Positions 1-8,815 of a stretch of 64,000 nucleotides of DNA are shown one piece after another; positions within the stretch are counted from its first letter, which is position 1, and each line of letters opens with the position of its first letter. Origin of the DNA: Amycolatopsis sulphurea (GTDB taxonomy: Bacteria > Actinomycetota > Actinomycetes > Mycobacteriales > Pseudonocardiaceae); assembly GCF_002564045.1 (NCBI RefSeq), contig NZ_PDJK01000001.1, positions 806,001 to 870,000 on the forward strand. The letters are read 5' to 3'. The notes beneath the pieces were generated by a model, which was not told the origin of the DNA, ran no database searches, and worked only from the letters and a program-made list of their open reading frames with translations. Made by a program: the position numbers and the translations under genes.

Positions 1-75
1 AGGCACCGTCGACGATGCGCGGCAGCCACGGCACTCTGCTGATCACGGGTCCCGGCCAACTTTGCCGGGACCCTG
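1..75 (+). repeat. Right end of a miniature inverted-repeat element (partial)
   Basis: Positions 10-75 match the right part of the elements at 9696-9948, 25348-25617 and 33277-33459: GGCAGCCACGGC, then CTGATCACGGGTCC, then the terminal AACTTTGCCGGGACCCTG. The left end lies outside the window. See the full copies for the terminal inverted repeats. Confidence 0.75.
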
Positions 76-155
76 GGGTGAACGTTCGGTACCGTGACCG
101 GGTCACCGTATTCCACCAGTACTGCGGAGTGCTCGTCGGCAGGCTCCCGGTGAGA

Positions 156-195
156 GTGAAGGCCTCTTTGCGCACGGCGCCAAGGAGGCCTTCAC
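156..195. terminator. Hairpin downstream of the lipoprotein gene
   Basis: Positions 156-170 pair with 181-195 (GTGAAGGCCTC arms, one G-T wobble) around a 10-nt loop. The hairpin sits 40 bp past the stop codon of the minus-strand lipoprotein gene. There is no clear T-run, so it may be a terminator or simply a structural hairpin. Confidence 0.55.
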
Positions 196-233
196 CCGTC
201 CACAAGGGACTCAGGAGCCTGCTCGGCTCTGCC

Positions 234-995
234 TCAACGGCATTTCGTGGCACCGTCGGTGATCGCCACCCCGCCGACGGCACCAGCGGCTGTGGGCGTG
301 AACTCGAAGCGCCAGCCCGGGTTTTCCGCGATGGGCAGCTCGAACCGCCCGGCCGTGCCGGGCTTCAGGCCCCGTGCGTCGTACGCCTTGTGCAGGTCGG
401 CCAGCGAGGATCCGACGCCGATGCCCTCCGCGGTCTTGCCCTCGGGCGGGGCGCCCAGCCCATGCAAGCCGTTTTTGCCGAACGAGGCACCACCGGCCGC
501 GGCGAACGCCTTGTCACGCTCTTCTCGTTTGGTTGCCAGGTCGGCACTCGCCAGCGCGGCGTCTGCCGCCAGCATGGCCGTCTCCGCATCCTCGGCGGCA
601 GCTTTGGCCGCCGCCGAGGCGGACTTACCCGTAGTCTGCTTGCCGGCCTGGTCGGCCGCGTCCGCCTTGGCGTTGAGGTCTTCGGCCTTCCGATCCGCCT
701 CGGCCTCGGCCGCCAGCCGGGCCCGGTCCGGCGCAGGTCCGCCTTGCCAGCTCAGGACCGTACAGCCGTCCAGCTCGGACACCGGGGCGTTGGCGAGTTT
801 CCCGGTGGCGAGAGCTGCCTCCTTGGCCATCCCCGGGACGATGCCGCGATAACCGGCCACCCCGAAGACCTCGGCGCGGGCCGTGGCGGTTTCCGACTGG
901 CCGCCGGTGGCTTCCGACGAACACGCCGCCGGCGTGGTGACCGCGGCGATCACCACGGCCGAACGGCCGACGGACAGGACAAAACCCTTGTGCAT
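234..995 (-). CDS. Putative alanine-rich lipoprotein
   Basis: Predicted 253-aa secreted lipoprotein of unknown function. The N terminus has a basic start, a short hydrophobic stretch and a PAAC lipobox-like motif near residue 24, followed by a Ser/Gly/Thr linker. Residues about 75-150 are an Ala/Glu/Lys-rich, probably helical coiled-coil region (repeated AEAEADRKAEDL-type sequence). The C-terminal 80 residues look globular. The ATG at 995 is chosen because GAGGGG lies 8 bases upstream; a longer reading to 1115 adds an Arg-rich segment that would bury the signal sequence. The lipobox has Pro at -3, which is not classical, so lipid attachment is probable but not certain. Transcribed alone, with a hairpin after the stop. 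Confidence 0.75.
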   Translation of the reverse strand: MHKGFVLSVGRSAVVIAAVTTPAACSSEATGGQSETATARAEVFGVAGYRGIVPGMAKEAALATGKLANAPVSELDGCTVLSWQGGPAPDRARLAAEAEADRKAEDLNAKADAADQAGKQTTGKSASAAAKAAAEDAETAMLAADAALASADLATKREERDKAFAAAGGASFGKNGLHGLGAPPEGKTAEGIGVGSSLADLHKAYDARGLKPGTAGRFELPIAENPGWRFEFTPTAAGAVGGVAITDGATKCR

Positions 996-1151
996 CTGAT
1001 TCCCCTCGAACTGGACCCATCTCACGGGTCGTCGTTCCCGGCGCACCGAGACATCGGGCAACCTACCCGAATTGCGGCGCGTCCCCAATCGATTGCCGAA
1101 CGTTGGGGGGTGCACTTGGCCGGTTCGCGGACAGGACCGCCCGGCTCACCT

Positions 1152-2771
1152 TCATGGCCTTGTTTTTACGCCTCGGGTTCCTTTCGCGCGGTCCGTTGCC
1201 GAACCTGTCGAGTCCCCGCCGCCGTCATCTGCCACTGCTGATTTCTCGGTACCGGTTTCCCGTTCGCGGAGCTTGCGCTTGAGGATCTTGCCGGTGGCTC
1301 CCAGCGGCAGCGACTTCAGCAGCCGGATCTGCCGAGGGCATTTGTAGGCTGCGAGGCGTTCGCGGCAGTGCTGCTGCACCGCGGTGGCGTCGAGTGATAC
1401 GCCGGGGGCGGCGGCGACGAAGGCGACGATCTCCTCGCCGAGGCGATCGTCGGCCCGCCCGATCACGGCGGCTTGTGCCACACCGGGGATCTCGTACAGA
1501 ACCTCCTCGATCTCGCGGGGATAGACGTTGTACCCGCCTCGGATGATCAAGTCCTTGAGCCGGTCCACCACGTAGAAGTAGCCGTCCGCGTCCCGGTACC
1601 CGAGATCGCCGGTGTGGAACCACCCCTCGCGGATCGCCGAGGCCGTTGCCTCCGGGCGGCGGTAGTAGCCCTTCATCACATTGTGGCCGCGGACGACGAT
1701 TTCACCCACGTGGTCCGGTCCGGGGCCGATCGGCCGGTCATCCTGGTCGACGATCGCGACTTCGACACCCCAGATCGGCCGGCCGATCGAGCCGAACCTG
1801 CGCTCGGCCGGGCTGACGTTGAACGTCGTGGTGCTGGCGGTTTCGGACAACCCGTACCCTTCGAGCACCGTCGTCCCCGGGAACGCCGCCTCGAAGCTGC
1901 GGATGACCTCTGCGGGCATCGAGGCGCCACCGGAGATGGCGGTGCGGACGCGGCCGAGGCCGCGCCGGCCCTCGCCGGCGTGGAGCAGGGCGGAGAACAT
2001 CGTCGGGACGCCGGCGAAGACCGTGGCTCCGTGGCGGTCGAGCGCCTCGAGCACCTCCTCGGGGGCGAAGCGCTCGATGAGAATCGTGCTCGCGCCGTAC
2101 CTGACGGTGGCGTTCAGCAGGGCCGACAGGCCGAAGACATGGAACAGCGGGAGCACGGAGGTCGTCACGTCCTGCGGGGTGAACCCCATGAGCGCACCGC
2201 CGACCGAGCAGTTCATGTACAGCTGGAAATGGGTGAGTTCGGCGCCCTTCGGTTCGCCGGTCGTGCCGCTCGTGTAAAGCAGTACAGCGGTATCGTCCGA
2301 CGCTGTGGGGTGAATGTCCGCCGCGGGCTCGAACTGCTCGAGTGATGCGAACGGGACGCTCCCTTCCGGAAGCTCCCCGTCGGACACCGCGTAAATCGGG
2401 AGGGGGCCGACCTCGTCCACCGCCTGCCGCACCGCGTGCAGGCCGGTGCCGGAGGTGATGACGAGCCGGGCTCCGCTGTCGCGGAGGTGGTAGGCGATTT
2501 CGCGGGCGGTCAGCTGCGGGTTCAGCGGCATCATCGTCAGGCCCGCACGGAGGATCCCGAAATAGGAGACGACGAACTCGGGAGTGTTGCCCAGCACCAC
2601 CGCGACCGGGTGACCGGTCGTCAGGCCGCGGGCCCGGAGTGCGGCCGCCACCCGGGCGGAACGCCGGTCGACTTCGGCGTAGGTGATCGTCGACCGGCTG
2701 GTGTGCAGCAACGGCTTGTCCGGGGTCGCGGCCGCCGATTCGCGCAGGATGGTCGCCAGGTTGAAGGTCAT
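1152..2771 (-). CDS. Acyl-CoA synthetase / AMP-dependent acid-CoA ligase
   Basis: Class I adenylate-forming enzyme of 539 aa: activates a carboxylic acid with ATP and transfers it to CoA. The P-loop signature LLYTSGTTGEPKG lies near residues 166-178, followed by the ELTH segment. The A8 hinge region (GEIVVRGHNVMKGYY, then GWFHTGDLGY) and the C-terminal catalytic-lysine motif (GATGKILKRKLRE) are present, so the enzyme looks complete. The tail after the lysine motif is unusually long and Lys/Asp-rich. The gene lies 9 bases downstream of the cupin gene and is probably co-transcribed with it. The acid substrate cannot be read from sequence; by context it may be a breakdown product of the compound imported by the ABC transporter at 10.3-14.1 kb. 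Confidence 0.9.
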   Translation of the reverse strand: MTFNLATILRESAAATPDKPLLHTSRSTITYAEVDRRSARVAAALRARGLTTGHPVAVVLGNTPEFVVSYFGILRAGLTMMPLNPQLTAREIAYHLRDSGARLVITSGTGLHAVRQAVDEVGPLPIYAVSDGELPEGSVPFASLEQFEPAADIHPTASDDTAVLLYTSGTTGEPKGAELTHFQLYMNCSVGGALMGFTPQDVTTSVLPLFHVFGLSALLNATVRYGASTILIERFAPEEVLEALDRHGATVFAGVPTMFSALLHAGEGRRGLGRVRTAISGGASMPAEVIRSFEAAFPGTTVLEGYGLSETASTTTFNVSPAERRFGSIGRPIWGVEVAIVDQDDRPIGPGPDHVGEIVVRGHNVMKGYYRRPEATASAIREGWFHTGDLGYRDADGYFYVVDRLKDLIIRGGYNVYPREIEEVLYEIPGVAQAAVIGRADDRLGEEIVAFVAAAPGVSLDATAVQQHCRERLAAYKCPRQIRLLKSLPLGATGKILKRKLRERETGTEKSAVADDGGGDSTGSATDRAKGTRGVKTRP

Positions 2772-2780
2772 CGGCCGCGG

Positions 2781-3203
2781 CTACGATCCGACGGACATGC
2801 CGGGGTTGGTGGTGTGCCCACGCCCGTTGGACTCGGTGGGCAGGGTCACGGGGCTGGGCGACGGCTCGCTGATCAGCTCGATGATGTAGTGCGTCACCGG
2901 GTGGTCCTCGAGATTGCGGATCCGGTGGGGCACCATCGGGCCGCCGCTGCCCACGGTCTTGAACATGGTGAATCCCGGCTCGGCGACCTGCGAGATCGTC
3001 CAGTCGTCGTCGCCGTACTGCATCGCCTCCGCGCGGCCGGCGTCCGGCCACAGGATCAGGTGGTCGTGTTCGTGCTGGTGGAAGTCGTAGATCCCGCCGT
3101 TCGCCGCCAGGGTCATCGACCAGACGCGCACCCGGTCGTTCTCGAAGACCAGTTCGTCGCCGGGGGCGGTGGGGAACTTCTGATCATGGGTGGATTCGGA
3201 CAT
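2781..3203 (-). CDS. Cupin-like protein
   Basis: A 140-aa protein whose core (FHQHEHDHLILWPDAG, then a second strand block ending VPHRIRNLEDHP) has the spacing and His clusters of a single-domain metal-binding cupin. Residues about 38-46 carry three His in the HxHxHxH arrangement that usually binds Fe, Mn or Zn. The ATG at 3203 is preferred over the longer reading to 3257 because AAGGAG lies 8-13 bases upstream. First gene of a two-gene unit with the acyl-CoA ligase, divergent from the gamma-glutamyltransferase-like gene across an 85-bp shared promoter. Exact reaction unknown. Confidence 0.7.
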   Translation of the reverse strand: MSESTHDQKFPTAPGDELVFENDRVRVWSMTLAANGGIYDFHQHEHDHLILWPDAGRAEAMQYGDDDWTISQVAEPGFTMFKTVGSGGPMVPHRIRNLEDHPVTHYIIELISEPSPSPVTLPTESNGRGHTTNPGMSVGS

Positions 3204-3243
3204 CGGGCTGGGAACTCCTTCCCGGGAGGATGGCATAGCAGCT

Positions 3244-3279
3244 AGTATTGCATCCACATCGAAGCAAATTCAATGCAAG
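3244..3279. promoter_or_regulatory. Candidate GntR operator in the cupin / GGT intergenic region
   Basis: AGTATTGCATCC at 3244-3255 and, inverted, TTGCATTGAATT at 3268-3279. Related sites AGTATTGGATGC (6024), TGGATTGCATTC (8724), CTTATTGCACGC (8745) and AGTTGCATC (10219) precede other units of the same island. That they are operators of the GntR protein encoded at 6079 is inference. Confidence 0.35.
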
Positions 3280-3288
3280 AAGGACGAC

Positions 3289-5085
3289 ATGACCAGTTTC
3301 TCGCCGCTGGAATTGGCCCGCCCGCTCGTCACCGGGTCCTTCGGGGTGAGCGCCTCGACGCACTGGGTGGCCTCCGCGTCGGCACAGTCGGTGCTCGAAC
3401 GGGGCGGCAACGCCTTCGATGCCGCGGTCGCGGCCGGCTTCGTGCTGCACATCGTCGAGCCTCATCTCAACGGGCCGGGTGGTGACCTGGTCGCGATGGT
3501 GACCCGCGCCGGAGCCGAACCACTGGTGCTGTGCGGGCAGGGTCCCACTCCGGCATCCGCGACGATCGGGCACTTCCGGGCCGAGGGCCTGGACGAGATC
3601 CCGGGCTCCGGCGCGCTCGCGGCCGCGGTGCCTGGGGCGGTCGACGCCTGGCTGCTGCTGTTGCGGGACTACGGGACGTGGGAGCTCGAGGACGTGCTGA
3701 GCTATGCGATCCACTACGCCGAACGGGGACACCCGCTGCTCGCGAACGCCGCGGGGGTGATCGCGTCGGTCGCGACGCTGTTCACCGGCTCCTGGCCGAC
3801 TTCGGCGGAGCAGTGGCTCGATCGTGGCAGGCCCCCTTCGCCCGGCGAGCCGGTCGGCAACGGCGCGTATGGCCGGACCCTGCGGCGGCTCGTCGAGGAG
3901 GCGCGCGCCGCTGCGTCAGGCCGATCTCGCGAGGCCAGAATCGACGCGGCGCGTCGCGCCTGGGGCGCCGGCTTCGTCGCTGAAGCGGTCGACCGCTTCG
4001 TCCGCGGCACGCGGCACCTGCACTCGACCGGTGGCGATCACTTCGGGGTGCTCACCGGCCAGGACATGGCGACGTTCGAGGCGCATCTCGAGCCGGCCGT
4101 CTCGATCGAGTTCCGCGAGCACGTCGTGCACAAGGCGGGGGCGTGGAGCCAGGGACCGATGCTGCTGCAGAGCCTGCGGATCCTCGAGGGCTACGGCGAC
4201 GACGAGCTGGACTTGGTCAGTGAGCGCGGCATCCACCTGGTGGCCGAGGCGCTGAAGCTCGCCGCCGCCGACCGTGAGGTCTATTACGGGGACGACTTGA
4301 CCGAGCCCGAACTCCAGCACCTGCTGTCGGCCGAGTACGGCAAGACACGTCGTGACCTGATCACCGAGACCGCGTCGGTCGAGTTTCGCCCGGGTCGCGC
4401 GTCCGCCCTGAGAGAGCCCTATCGCCCGCCCCTGCGCCTGCCGTCCGGCGATCTCGGTGAGTCCGCGGGAGAGCCGACGGTCCGGGTCGCGGGTGACATG
4501 CGCGGCGACACGTGCCATGTGGACGTCATCGACCGCTTCGGCAACGCAGTCTCCGCGACGCCTTCCGGAGGCTGGCTCCAGTCGTCACCCACGATTCCCG
4601 AGCTGGGGTTCTGCCTGGGGACACGGCTGCAGATGATGCGGCTCGATCCGGCCAGCCCGTCCGCCCTGCGACCGGGGTGCCGCCCGCGGACGACGCTCAG
4701 CCCCACCACCGTCGTGTCGGACGACGGCCTGATCGCGCTCGGCACGCCCGGGGGCGACCAGCAGGACCAATGGCAACTCGTGTTCCTGTTGCGTGTCCTG
4801 GCGGCCGGGCTCGGCGAGCAGCACGCGATCGAGCTGCCGATGTTCCACACGACCAGTTTTCCGGGCAGCTTCTGGCCGCGCACCTGGGAACCCGGCGGGC
4901 TGGTCGTCGAGGACCGGCTCGGTGCCGGGGTGCTCGCGGCGCTCGAAGGCCGGGGTCACCGGCTGACCCGAGCCGGTGACTGGAAGCTGGGCCGCCTGTC
5001 CTCGGCACGGCGCGATCACCGGACCGGCATCCTGTCGGCCGCGGCGAATCCCCGTGGGGCGCAAGGCTATGCGGTGGGCCGATGA
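3289..5085 (+). CDS. Gamma-glutamyltransferase family protein (Ntn hydrolase)
   Basis: A 598-aa single-chain precursor of the GGT/acylase Ntn-hydrolase family. The family autocleaves before a conserved Thr, which becomes the nucleophile. Here that residue is Thr408 in GDTCHVDVID, followed by GNAVSATPSGGW, and the downstream oxyanion/substrate region (PGGDQQDQWQ) is present. The N-terminal half has the family's GGNAFDAAVAAGFVL and GPGGD blocks. No signal peptide is visible, unlike secreted GGTs. The ATG at 3289 follows AGAAGGA; the upstream extension to 3190 overlaps the divergent cupin gene and is rejected. ATGA overlap with the DapA-like gene indicates coupling. The substrate could be a gamma-glutamyl or other amide; it is not proven to be glutathione. 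Confidence 0.88.
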   Translation: MTSFSPLELARPLVTGSFGVSASTHWVASASAQSVLERGGNAFDAAVAAGFVLHIVEPHLNGPGGDLVAMVTRAGAEPLVLCGQGPTPASATIGHFRAEGLDEIPGSGALAAAVPGAVDAWLLLLRDYGTWELEDVLSYAIHYAERGHPLLANAAGVIASVATLFTGSWPTSAEQWLDRGRPPSPGEPVGNGAYGRTLRRLVEEARAAASGRSREARIDAARRAWGAGFVAEAVDRFVRGTRHLHSTGGDHFGVLTGQDMATFEAHLEPAVSIEFREHVVHKAGAWSQGPMLLQSLRILEGYGDDELDLVSERGIHLVAEALKLAAADREVYYGDDLTEPELQHLLSAEYGKTRRDLITETASVEFRPGRASALREPYRPPLRLPSGDLGESAGEPTVRVAGDMRGDTCHVDVIDRFGNAVSATPSGGWLQSSPTIPELGFCLGTRLQMMRLDPASPSALRPGCRPRTTLSPTTVVSDDGLIALGTPGGDQQDQWQLVFLLRVLAAGLGEQHAIELPMFHTTSFPGSFWPRTWEPGGLVVEDRLGAGVLAALEGRGHRLTRAGDWKLGRLSSARRDHRTGILSAAANPRGAQGYAVGR

Positions 5086-6023
5086 GCACGCAGACCGAAC
5101 CTCTCGAGCTGTGGGCGATGCTCGCGACGCCCTTCGACGAGGACTCCGGCCGGGTGGATCACGACAGCCTCGCCCGGTATGCGCGGGCGATGGCCGATCG
5201 CGGCTGTCACGGGCTTGTCGCGCTCGGCATCATCGCAGAGCCCCAAACGCTCTCGATTCCGGAGCAGCAACGGGTGCTGGCGACCGTGACGGCCAGCACG
5301 GACGTACCGGTGTACGCCTCGGCGCTCGCGCTCGACGAGGACACGCGGCGGCGTGTCGTGCCCGAGCTGGTTTCCTGCACCGACCGTGCACCTGCCGGGC
5401 TCATGGTGCCGGTCGACACGCCGGACCCGGTCGAGCTGCGCCGCCGCGTGATCGACGTGCACCGCCGGGCCGGAGATCTGCCGATCGTCGTTCAGGATTA
5501 CCCCGCGTGGTCGGGGGTCGCGATCGGGGTCGATGCCCTGGCGGACGCTCTGGACGGCCTGGACTTCGTCGCGGCCGTCAAGTGCGAGGCACCGCCGACG
5601 TTCGCGCGGATCCGCCGTCTGCGGCAGCGCATGCCCTCGGCCCGGTGCATCTCGGGACTGGGCGGCTTGAGCCTCGTCGACGACCTGGAGCAGGGCGCGA
5701 CCGTCGCGGCCTGCGGCGTTACGCGGCCCGAGGTGGTAGGGGCCGCGCTCGACCACTACGCGGCCGGCCGGCCTGATCTGGCGCGCCGGATGATCAACGT
5801 GATCGCCTCGTCGATCGGGTTCGAGGTCCAGCAGGGCACCAGCATCGCCGTGCGCAAGGAGGGCTTGCGACGTCAGGGGTTGTTCGCCCATGCGGCGGTA
5901 CGTGCGCCGACGCGGCCCTACGACGTCTGGCTCGACCCATTGCTCCAGGCACACGAGAGGCTCGTTGCGTCCGAGCTTGCTCTGGTTGCATTGCCGACTT
6001 CGGTGGGAGCATCAGTCTTGTGA
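5082..6023 (+). CDS. Dihydrodipicolinate synthase / N-acetylneuraminate lyase family protein
   Basis: A 313-aa class I aldolase-fold enzyme. Lys167 in DFVAAVKCEAPP is at the position of the Schiff-base lysine, and Tyr in VVQDYPAW corresponds to the YNxP tyrosine. The pyruvate-binding GxTGE loop is replaced by LGIIAEP, so this is not a standard DapA. Members with such changes act as aldolases or lyases on other keto acids. The start codon overlaps the stop of the GGT-like gene (ATGA), so the two probably work in one pathway: release of an amine or acid, then carbon-carbon cleavage. Followed by the GntR regulator. Confidence 0.85.
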   Translation: MSTQTEPLELWAMLATPFDEDSGRVDHDSLARYARAMADRGCHGLVALGIIAEPQTLSIPEQQRVLATVTASTDVPVYASALALDEDTRRRVVPELVSCTDRAPAGLMVPVDTPDPVELRRRVIDVHRRAGDLPIVVQDYPAWSGVAIGVDALADALDGLDFVAAVKCEAPPTFARIRRLRQRMPSARCISGLGGLSLVDDLEQGATVAACGVTRPEVVGAALDHYAAGRPDLARRMINVIASSIGFEVQQGTSIAVRKEGLRRQGLFAHAAVRAPTRPYDVWLDPLLQAHERLVASELALVALPTSVGASVL

Positions 6024-6035
6024 AGTATTGGATGC
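6024..6035. promoter_or_regulatory. Candidate GntR operator upstream of the GntR gene
   Basis: AGTATTGGATGC, closely matching AGTATTGCATCC at 3244. It lies 44 bases before the GntR start codon, as expected for autoregulation. Inference from motif recurrence only. Confidence 0.3.
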
Positions 6036-6078
6036 GCTATGGTCCAGGGCACCTGGTCCGATGGGAGGGCGAACCACG

Positions 6079-6789
6079 ATGATCGACCGCGCCGACGAGA
6101 GCGCCCGCCCGGATCCGGAGTCGCTCAGCGACCAGGTGGTCAGCCGGCTGCAGCGCAAGATCCTCTCCGGCGAGATCGCCATCGGGAGCTGGCTGCGGCA
6201 CGGTGCGATCGCCGAGGAGTTCGGGATCAGCCGCACCCCGGTGCGCGAGGCGTTGCGGATCCTGGCGGCCCAGGGCATCGTCACCATCGACGCCAACCGT
6301 GGCGCCCGGGTCAACGGGCAGTCCAGCCAGGACATCCGCGAGATCGGCGAGGTACGGGCCGAACTCGAGGGCCTGGCGGCGACACTGGCCTGTGACCGGA
6401 TGGACGACGAGCAGCTCGCCGAGATGACCGACTCCTGGCAGTCGTTCCGGACGACTCTCGACGAGCCGACCGACCAGCAGGCCAAAGCCTGGGTGGTGGC
6501 GAACGAGCGATTCCACTCGGTCATCATGGAGTCGGCCGGGAACCCGCACCTGGCGGCCACCATCCGCGATCTGCGGCGAAAGCTTCCGCACAACCTGTCG
6601 TTCGGCGCCTACGCCGGCAACTCGCGGCTGATCGCCCGCAACCTGTCCCAGCACCAGGCGATCGCCGACGCGATCATCGCCCAGGACGCCGAGCTGGCCC
6701 GCGTCGAGATGGTCAAGCACATCAAGTTCTCGATCGACGCCACCGCCCGCTGGGTCGAGCGGAACGCCGCCGACGGCGACGCCGGGTAG
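6079..6789 (+). CDS. GntR-family transcriptional regulator (FCD type)
   Basis: A 236-aa regulator. Residues about 15-80 form the winged helix (LSDQVVSRLQRKILSGEI, then EFGISRTPVREALRILAAQGIV with the GntR recognition-helix signature). The C-terminal 140 residues are all-helical and carry a metal-binding-type FCD domain (the FH in NERFHSVIMESAGNPHL, later NLSQHQAIADAI). The ATG at 6079 follows GGAGGG with 10-base spacing; the upstream extension to 5890 overlaps the lyase gene. By position it probably controls the surrounding catabolic genes in response to a carboxylic-acid effector. Confidence 0.9.
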   Translation: MIDRADESARPDPESLSDQVVSRLQRKILSGEIAIGSWLRHGAIAEEFGISRTPVREALRILAAQGIVTIDANRGARVNGQSSQDIREIGEVRAELEGLAATLACDRMDDEQLAEMTDSWQSFRTTLDEPTDQQAKAWVVANERFHSVIMESAGNPHLAATIRDLRRKLPHNLSFGAYAGNSRLIARNLSQHQAIADAIIAQDAELARVEMVKHIKFSIDATARWVERNAADGDAG

Positions 6790-6815
6790 CCACCGCTTCC
6801 GGCGGCCACCCGGCG
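6780..6815. terminator. Hairpin between convergent GntR and hydrolase genes
   Basis: CGCCGGGTAGCCACC (6780-6794) pairs with GGCGGCCACCCGGCG (6801-6815), with two mismatches and a 6-nt loop. The GntR stop codon lies in the left arm. Probably a bidirectional terminator. Confidence 0.5.
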
Positions 6816-6819
6816 CGCT

Positions 6820-7734
6820 TTACTGCGGCAGGCCGCCGAGAAACTCCAGCAGGAGTGGGTTGACGACGTCGGGTGCCTGCTGGTGGACCCAATGCCCCGC
6901 CCCGGCGACTGTCGTGGTTCGCAGGTCGAGGAAGACCTCCGGCATCCGGGTCGAGGGCATGAAGGCCGCCACGGCGTCCCGGTCCCCGGTCGCGAACAGC
7001 GCGGGGACGGTCGTGGTGGTCCCGCTTCGGCCGGCCGCGGCCGCCCAGTTCCGCTCCATGTTGCGGTAGTAGTTCAGGCCCGCGCCGAAACCGGTGCGCT
7101 CGAACGCGGCGGTGTACCGGCTCAGCTCCTGAGGGCTCAGCCACGGTGGCAGCATCGAGCTGCCGACCTCGGCGAAGGGATCGCGGTCGGACAGGATCGC
7201 GAGCAGGGTCGCGCGCACGTCCTTCGCCAAGAGCTCCTCGGGAGGACCGACGGGCTGGAATCGGACCATGTAGAAGTCCTCGCCGAGACGGCTGCGCAGG
7301 ATGTCCAGGGGCGAGACCGGTGCCGCCGGGAGGTAAGGAACGCTGAGTCCCGCGATGCCTCGTACGCGGTCGGGCCGGGTGAACGCGAGGGGCCAGACAC
7401 TGTTCGCGCCCCAGTCGTGGCCGATGAACGCCGCGCGGTCGACCCCCAGGACATCGAGGAGCCCGATCAGGTCGGCGCCCACCGTCTCGGCGTCGTAGCC
7501 GGAGACGGCAGTGGGCCGATCACTGGCGCCGTACCCGCGCATGTCCGGCACCACGACGCGGTAGCCGGCCGCGACCAGCGCGGGCACCTGATGCCGCCAC
7601 GAGTAGGCAAGGTCCGGGAAACCGTGGGCTAGGACCACGGCAGGCCCGGCCCCGGCAAGGTGAACGGACAGCTCGATTCCGTTGGTGCGAATGCGGACGG
7701 GATCGGGCAGCTCGGGCTGATCGCGTGTGGACAC
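6820..7734 (-). CDS. Alpha/beta hydrolase, epoxide hydrolase-like
   Basis: A 304-aa alpha/beta hydrolase. HGFPD at residues 37-41 supplies the oxyanion-hole motif and GHDWGA places Asp107 as nucleophile, which is typical of soluble epoxide hydrolases and haloalkane dehalogenases rather than serine esterases. The catalytic His is in GAGHWVHQQAPD near the C terminus. A cap with Tyr residues lies between. It is 15 bases downstream of the reductase gene at 7750, on the same strand, and is probably co-transcribed. The substrate is unknown. Confidence 0.85.
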   Translation of the reverse strand: MSTRDQPELPDPVRIRTNGIELSVHLAGAGPAVVLAHGFPDLAYSWRHQVPALVAAGYRVVVPDMRGYGASDRPTAVSGYDAETVGADLIGLLDVLGVDRAAFIGHDWGANSVWPLAFTRPDRVRGIAGLSVPYLPAAPVSPLDILRSRLGEDFYMVRFQPVGPPEELLAKDVRATLLAILSDRDPFAEVGSSMLPPWLSPQELSRYTAAFERTGFGAGLNYYRNMERNWAAAAGRSGTTTTVPALFATGDRDAVAAFMPSTRMPEVFLDLRTTTVAGAGHWVHQQAPDVVNPLLLEFLGGLPQ

Positions 7735-7749
7735 GGTTGCCTCCCTGGC

Positions 7750-8700
7750 TCAGCGGATCTCGATGACGGCCTTGCCGCCCAGCCGGCGATCCAGCAGCGC
7801 GGTGAACGCCTCCGAGGCGTTCGCCCAGTCGTCCCGCCACACGATCCCCGGATCCAGTGTGCCCGCACCCACTTGGGCGGCGAGCCAGGTCAGGTCGGCT
7901 TCGAAGTCGCTTTGCGCGCCTAGGAAGAAGGACACGATCGCACGGTCGTGCCGCCCTGCGTCGCCGAACAGGGCGCCGAACGGAAAGGTCTCCGGCTCGC
8001 CGGAGGAGTGGCCGACCGAGACGAGCGTTCCATGCGGGGCCAGCGCCCGGAACGCGTCGACAAGCTGCTGACCGCCGACCTGGTCGAGCACACCGTCAAC
8101 CGTCGTCGAGATCTCAGCGGGCGAGCCGACCAGTTCGGTGGCGCCCAGGGCCCGCAGGTCCGCGCCATACCGATCGAGGCTCCGGGCCGAGGCCACGACC
8201 TCCGCTCCGGCGATGCGGGCGAGCTGGATCGCGTACCGGCCCACTCCGCCGGAGGCGCCCGTCACCAGGATCCGCTTGCCCAGGATGTTGCCGATGCGCT
8301 TGAGACCGCGCAGTGCGCTCAGTCCGGCAACGGGAATCGTGCTCAAGGCACCGGGATCGGCGTCAACCGGCGCGACGCCCAGGGTCGCGGTGGATACGGC
8401 ACGCAGTTCGGCCCAGCCTCCCGACGCGCCCATCGAGACCACCGGCGTGCCGACGGCGGGACCGCTGCCGTCGGCGGCCGCCCGCACCACGACACCCGCG
8501 GCGTCCGCGCCGAGCACCAGGCCATCCGGTGGGGCCGGCAGGCCGTTGTCCTGCCGGCCGTAGGCGTGGACGACCTCGCCGTAGTTCAGGGACGCCGCCG
8601 AGACGCGCACGAGCGCTTCGTGGGGGGCGGGCACGGGTTCGGGCACCTCGGCCAGCCGAAGCCGCTCGGGGCCTTTGCTGTCGACGATGATGGCGCGCAT
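7750..8700 (-). CDS. Medium-chain dehydrogenase/reductase (quinone oxidoreductase-like)
   Basis: A 316-aa Zn-independent MDR. It has an N-terminal GroES-like fold, then a Rossmann motif [21 protein letters not shown], with no Zn-ligand Cys cluster. Probably reduces an enone or quinone with NAD(P)H. The ATG at 8700 is chosen: the longer start at 8733 has no ribosome site and would overlap the candidate operator. Divergent from the mycofactocin-type SDR across a 115-bp region that carries two TTGCA-type motifs. Confidence 0.85.
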   Translation of the reverse strand: MRAIIVDSKGPERLRLAEVPEPVPAPHEALVRVSAASLNYGEVVHAYGRQDNGLPAPPDGLVLGADAAGVVVRAAADGSGPAVGTPVVSMGASGGWAELRAVSTATLGVAPVDADPGALSTIPVAGLSALRGLKRIGNILGKRILVTGASGGVGRYAIQLARIAGAEVVASARSLDRYGADLRALGATELVGSPAEISTTVDGVLDQVGGQQLVDAFRALAPHGTLVSVGHSSGEPETFPFGALFGDAGRHDRAIVSFFLGAQSDFEADLTWLAAQVGAGTLDPGIVWRDDWANASEAFTALLDRRLGGKAVIEIR

Positions 8701-8723
8701 GAGCCACAACCTCAGCTTCCTGG

Positions 8724-8759
8724 TGGATTGCATTCAAAAGTAGACTTATTGCACGCTAT
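8724..8759. promoter_or_regulatory. Candidate GntR operators between MDR and SDR genes
   Basis: TGGATTGCATTC (8724-8735) and CTTATTGCACGC (8745-8756) resemble the sites at 3244, 6024 and 10219. The region serves both divergent genes. Regulator assignment is inference. Confidence 0.3.
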
Positions 8760-8815
8760 CATGCAGTAGGATTCCATCAGAAGATCTCGCATCCGATGTG
8801 GTCGAAGGGAAGATC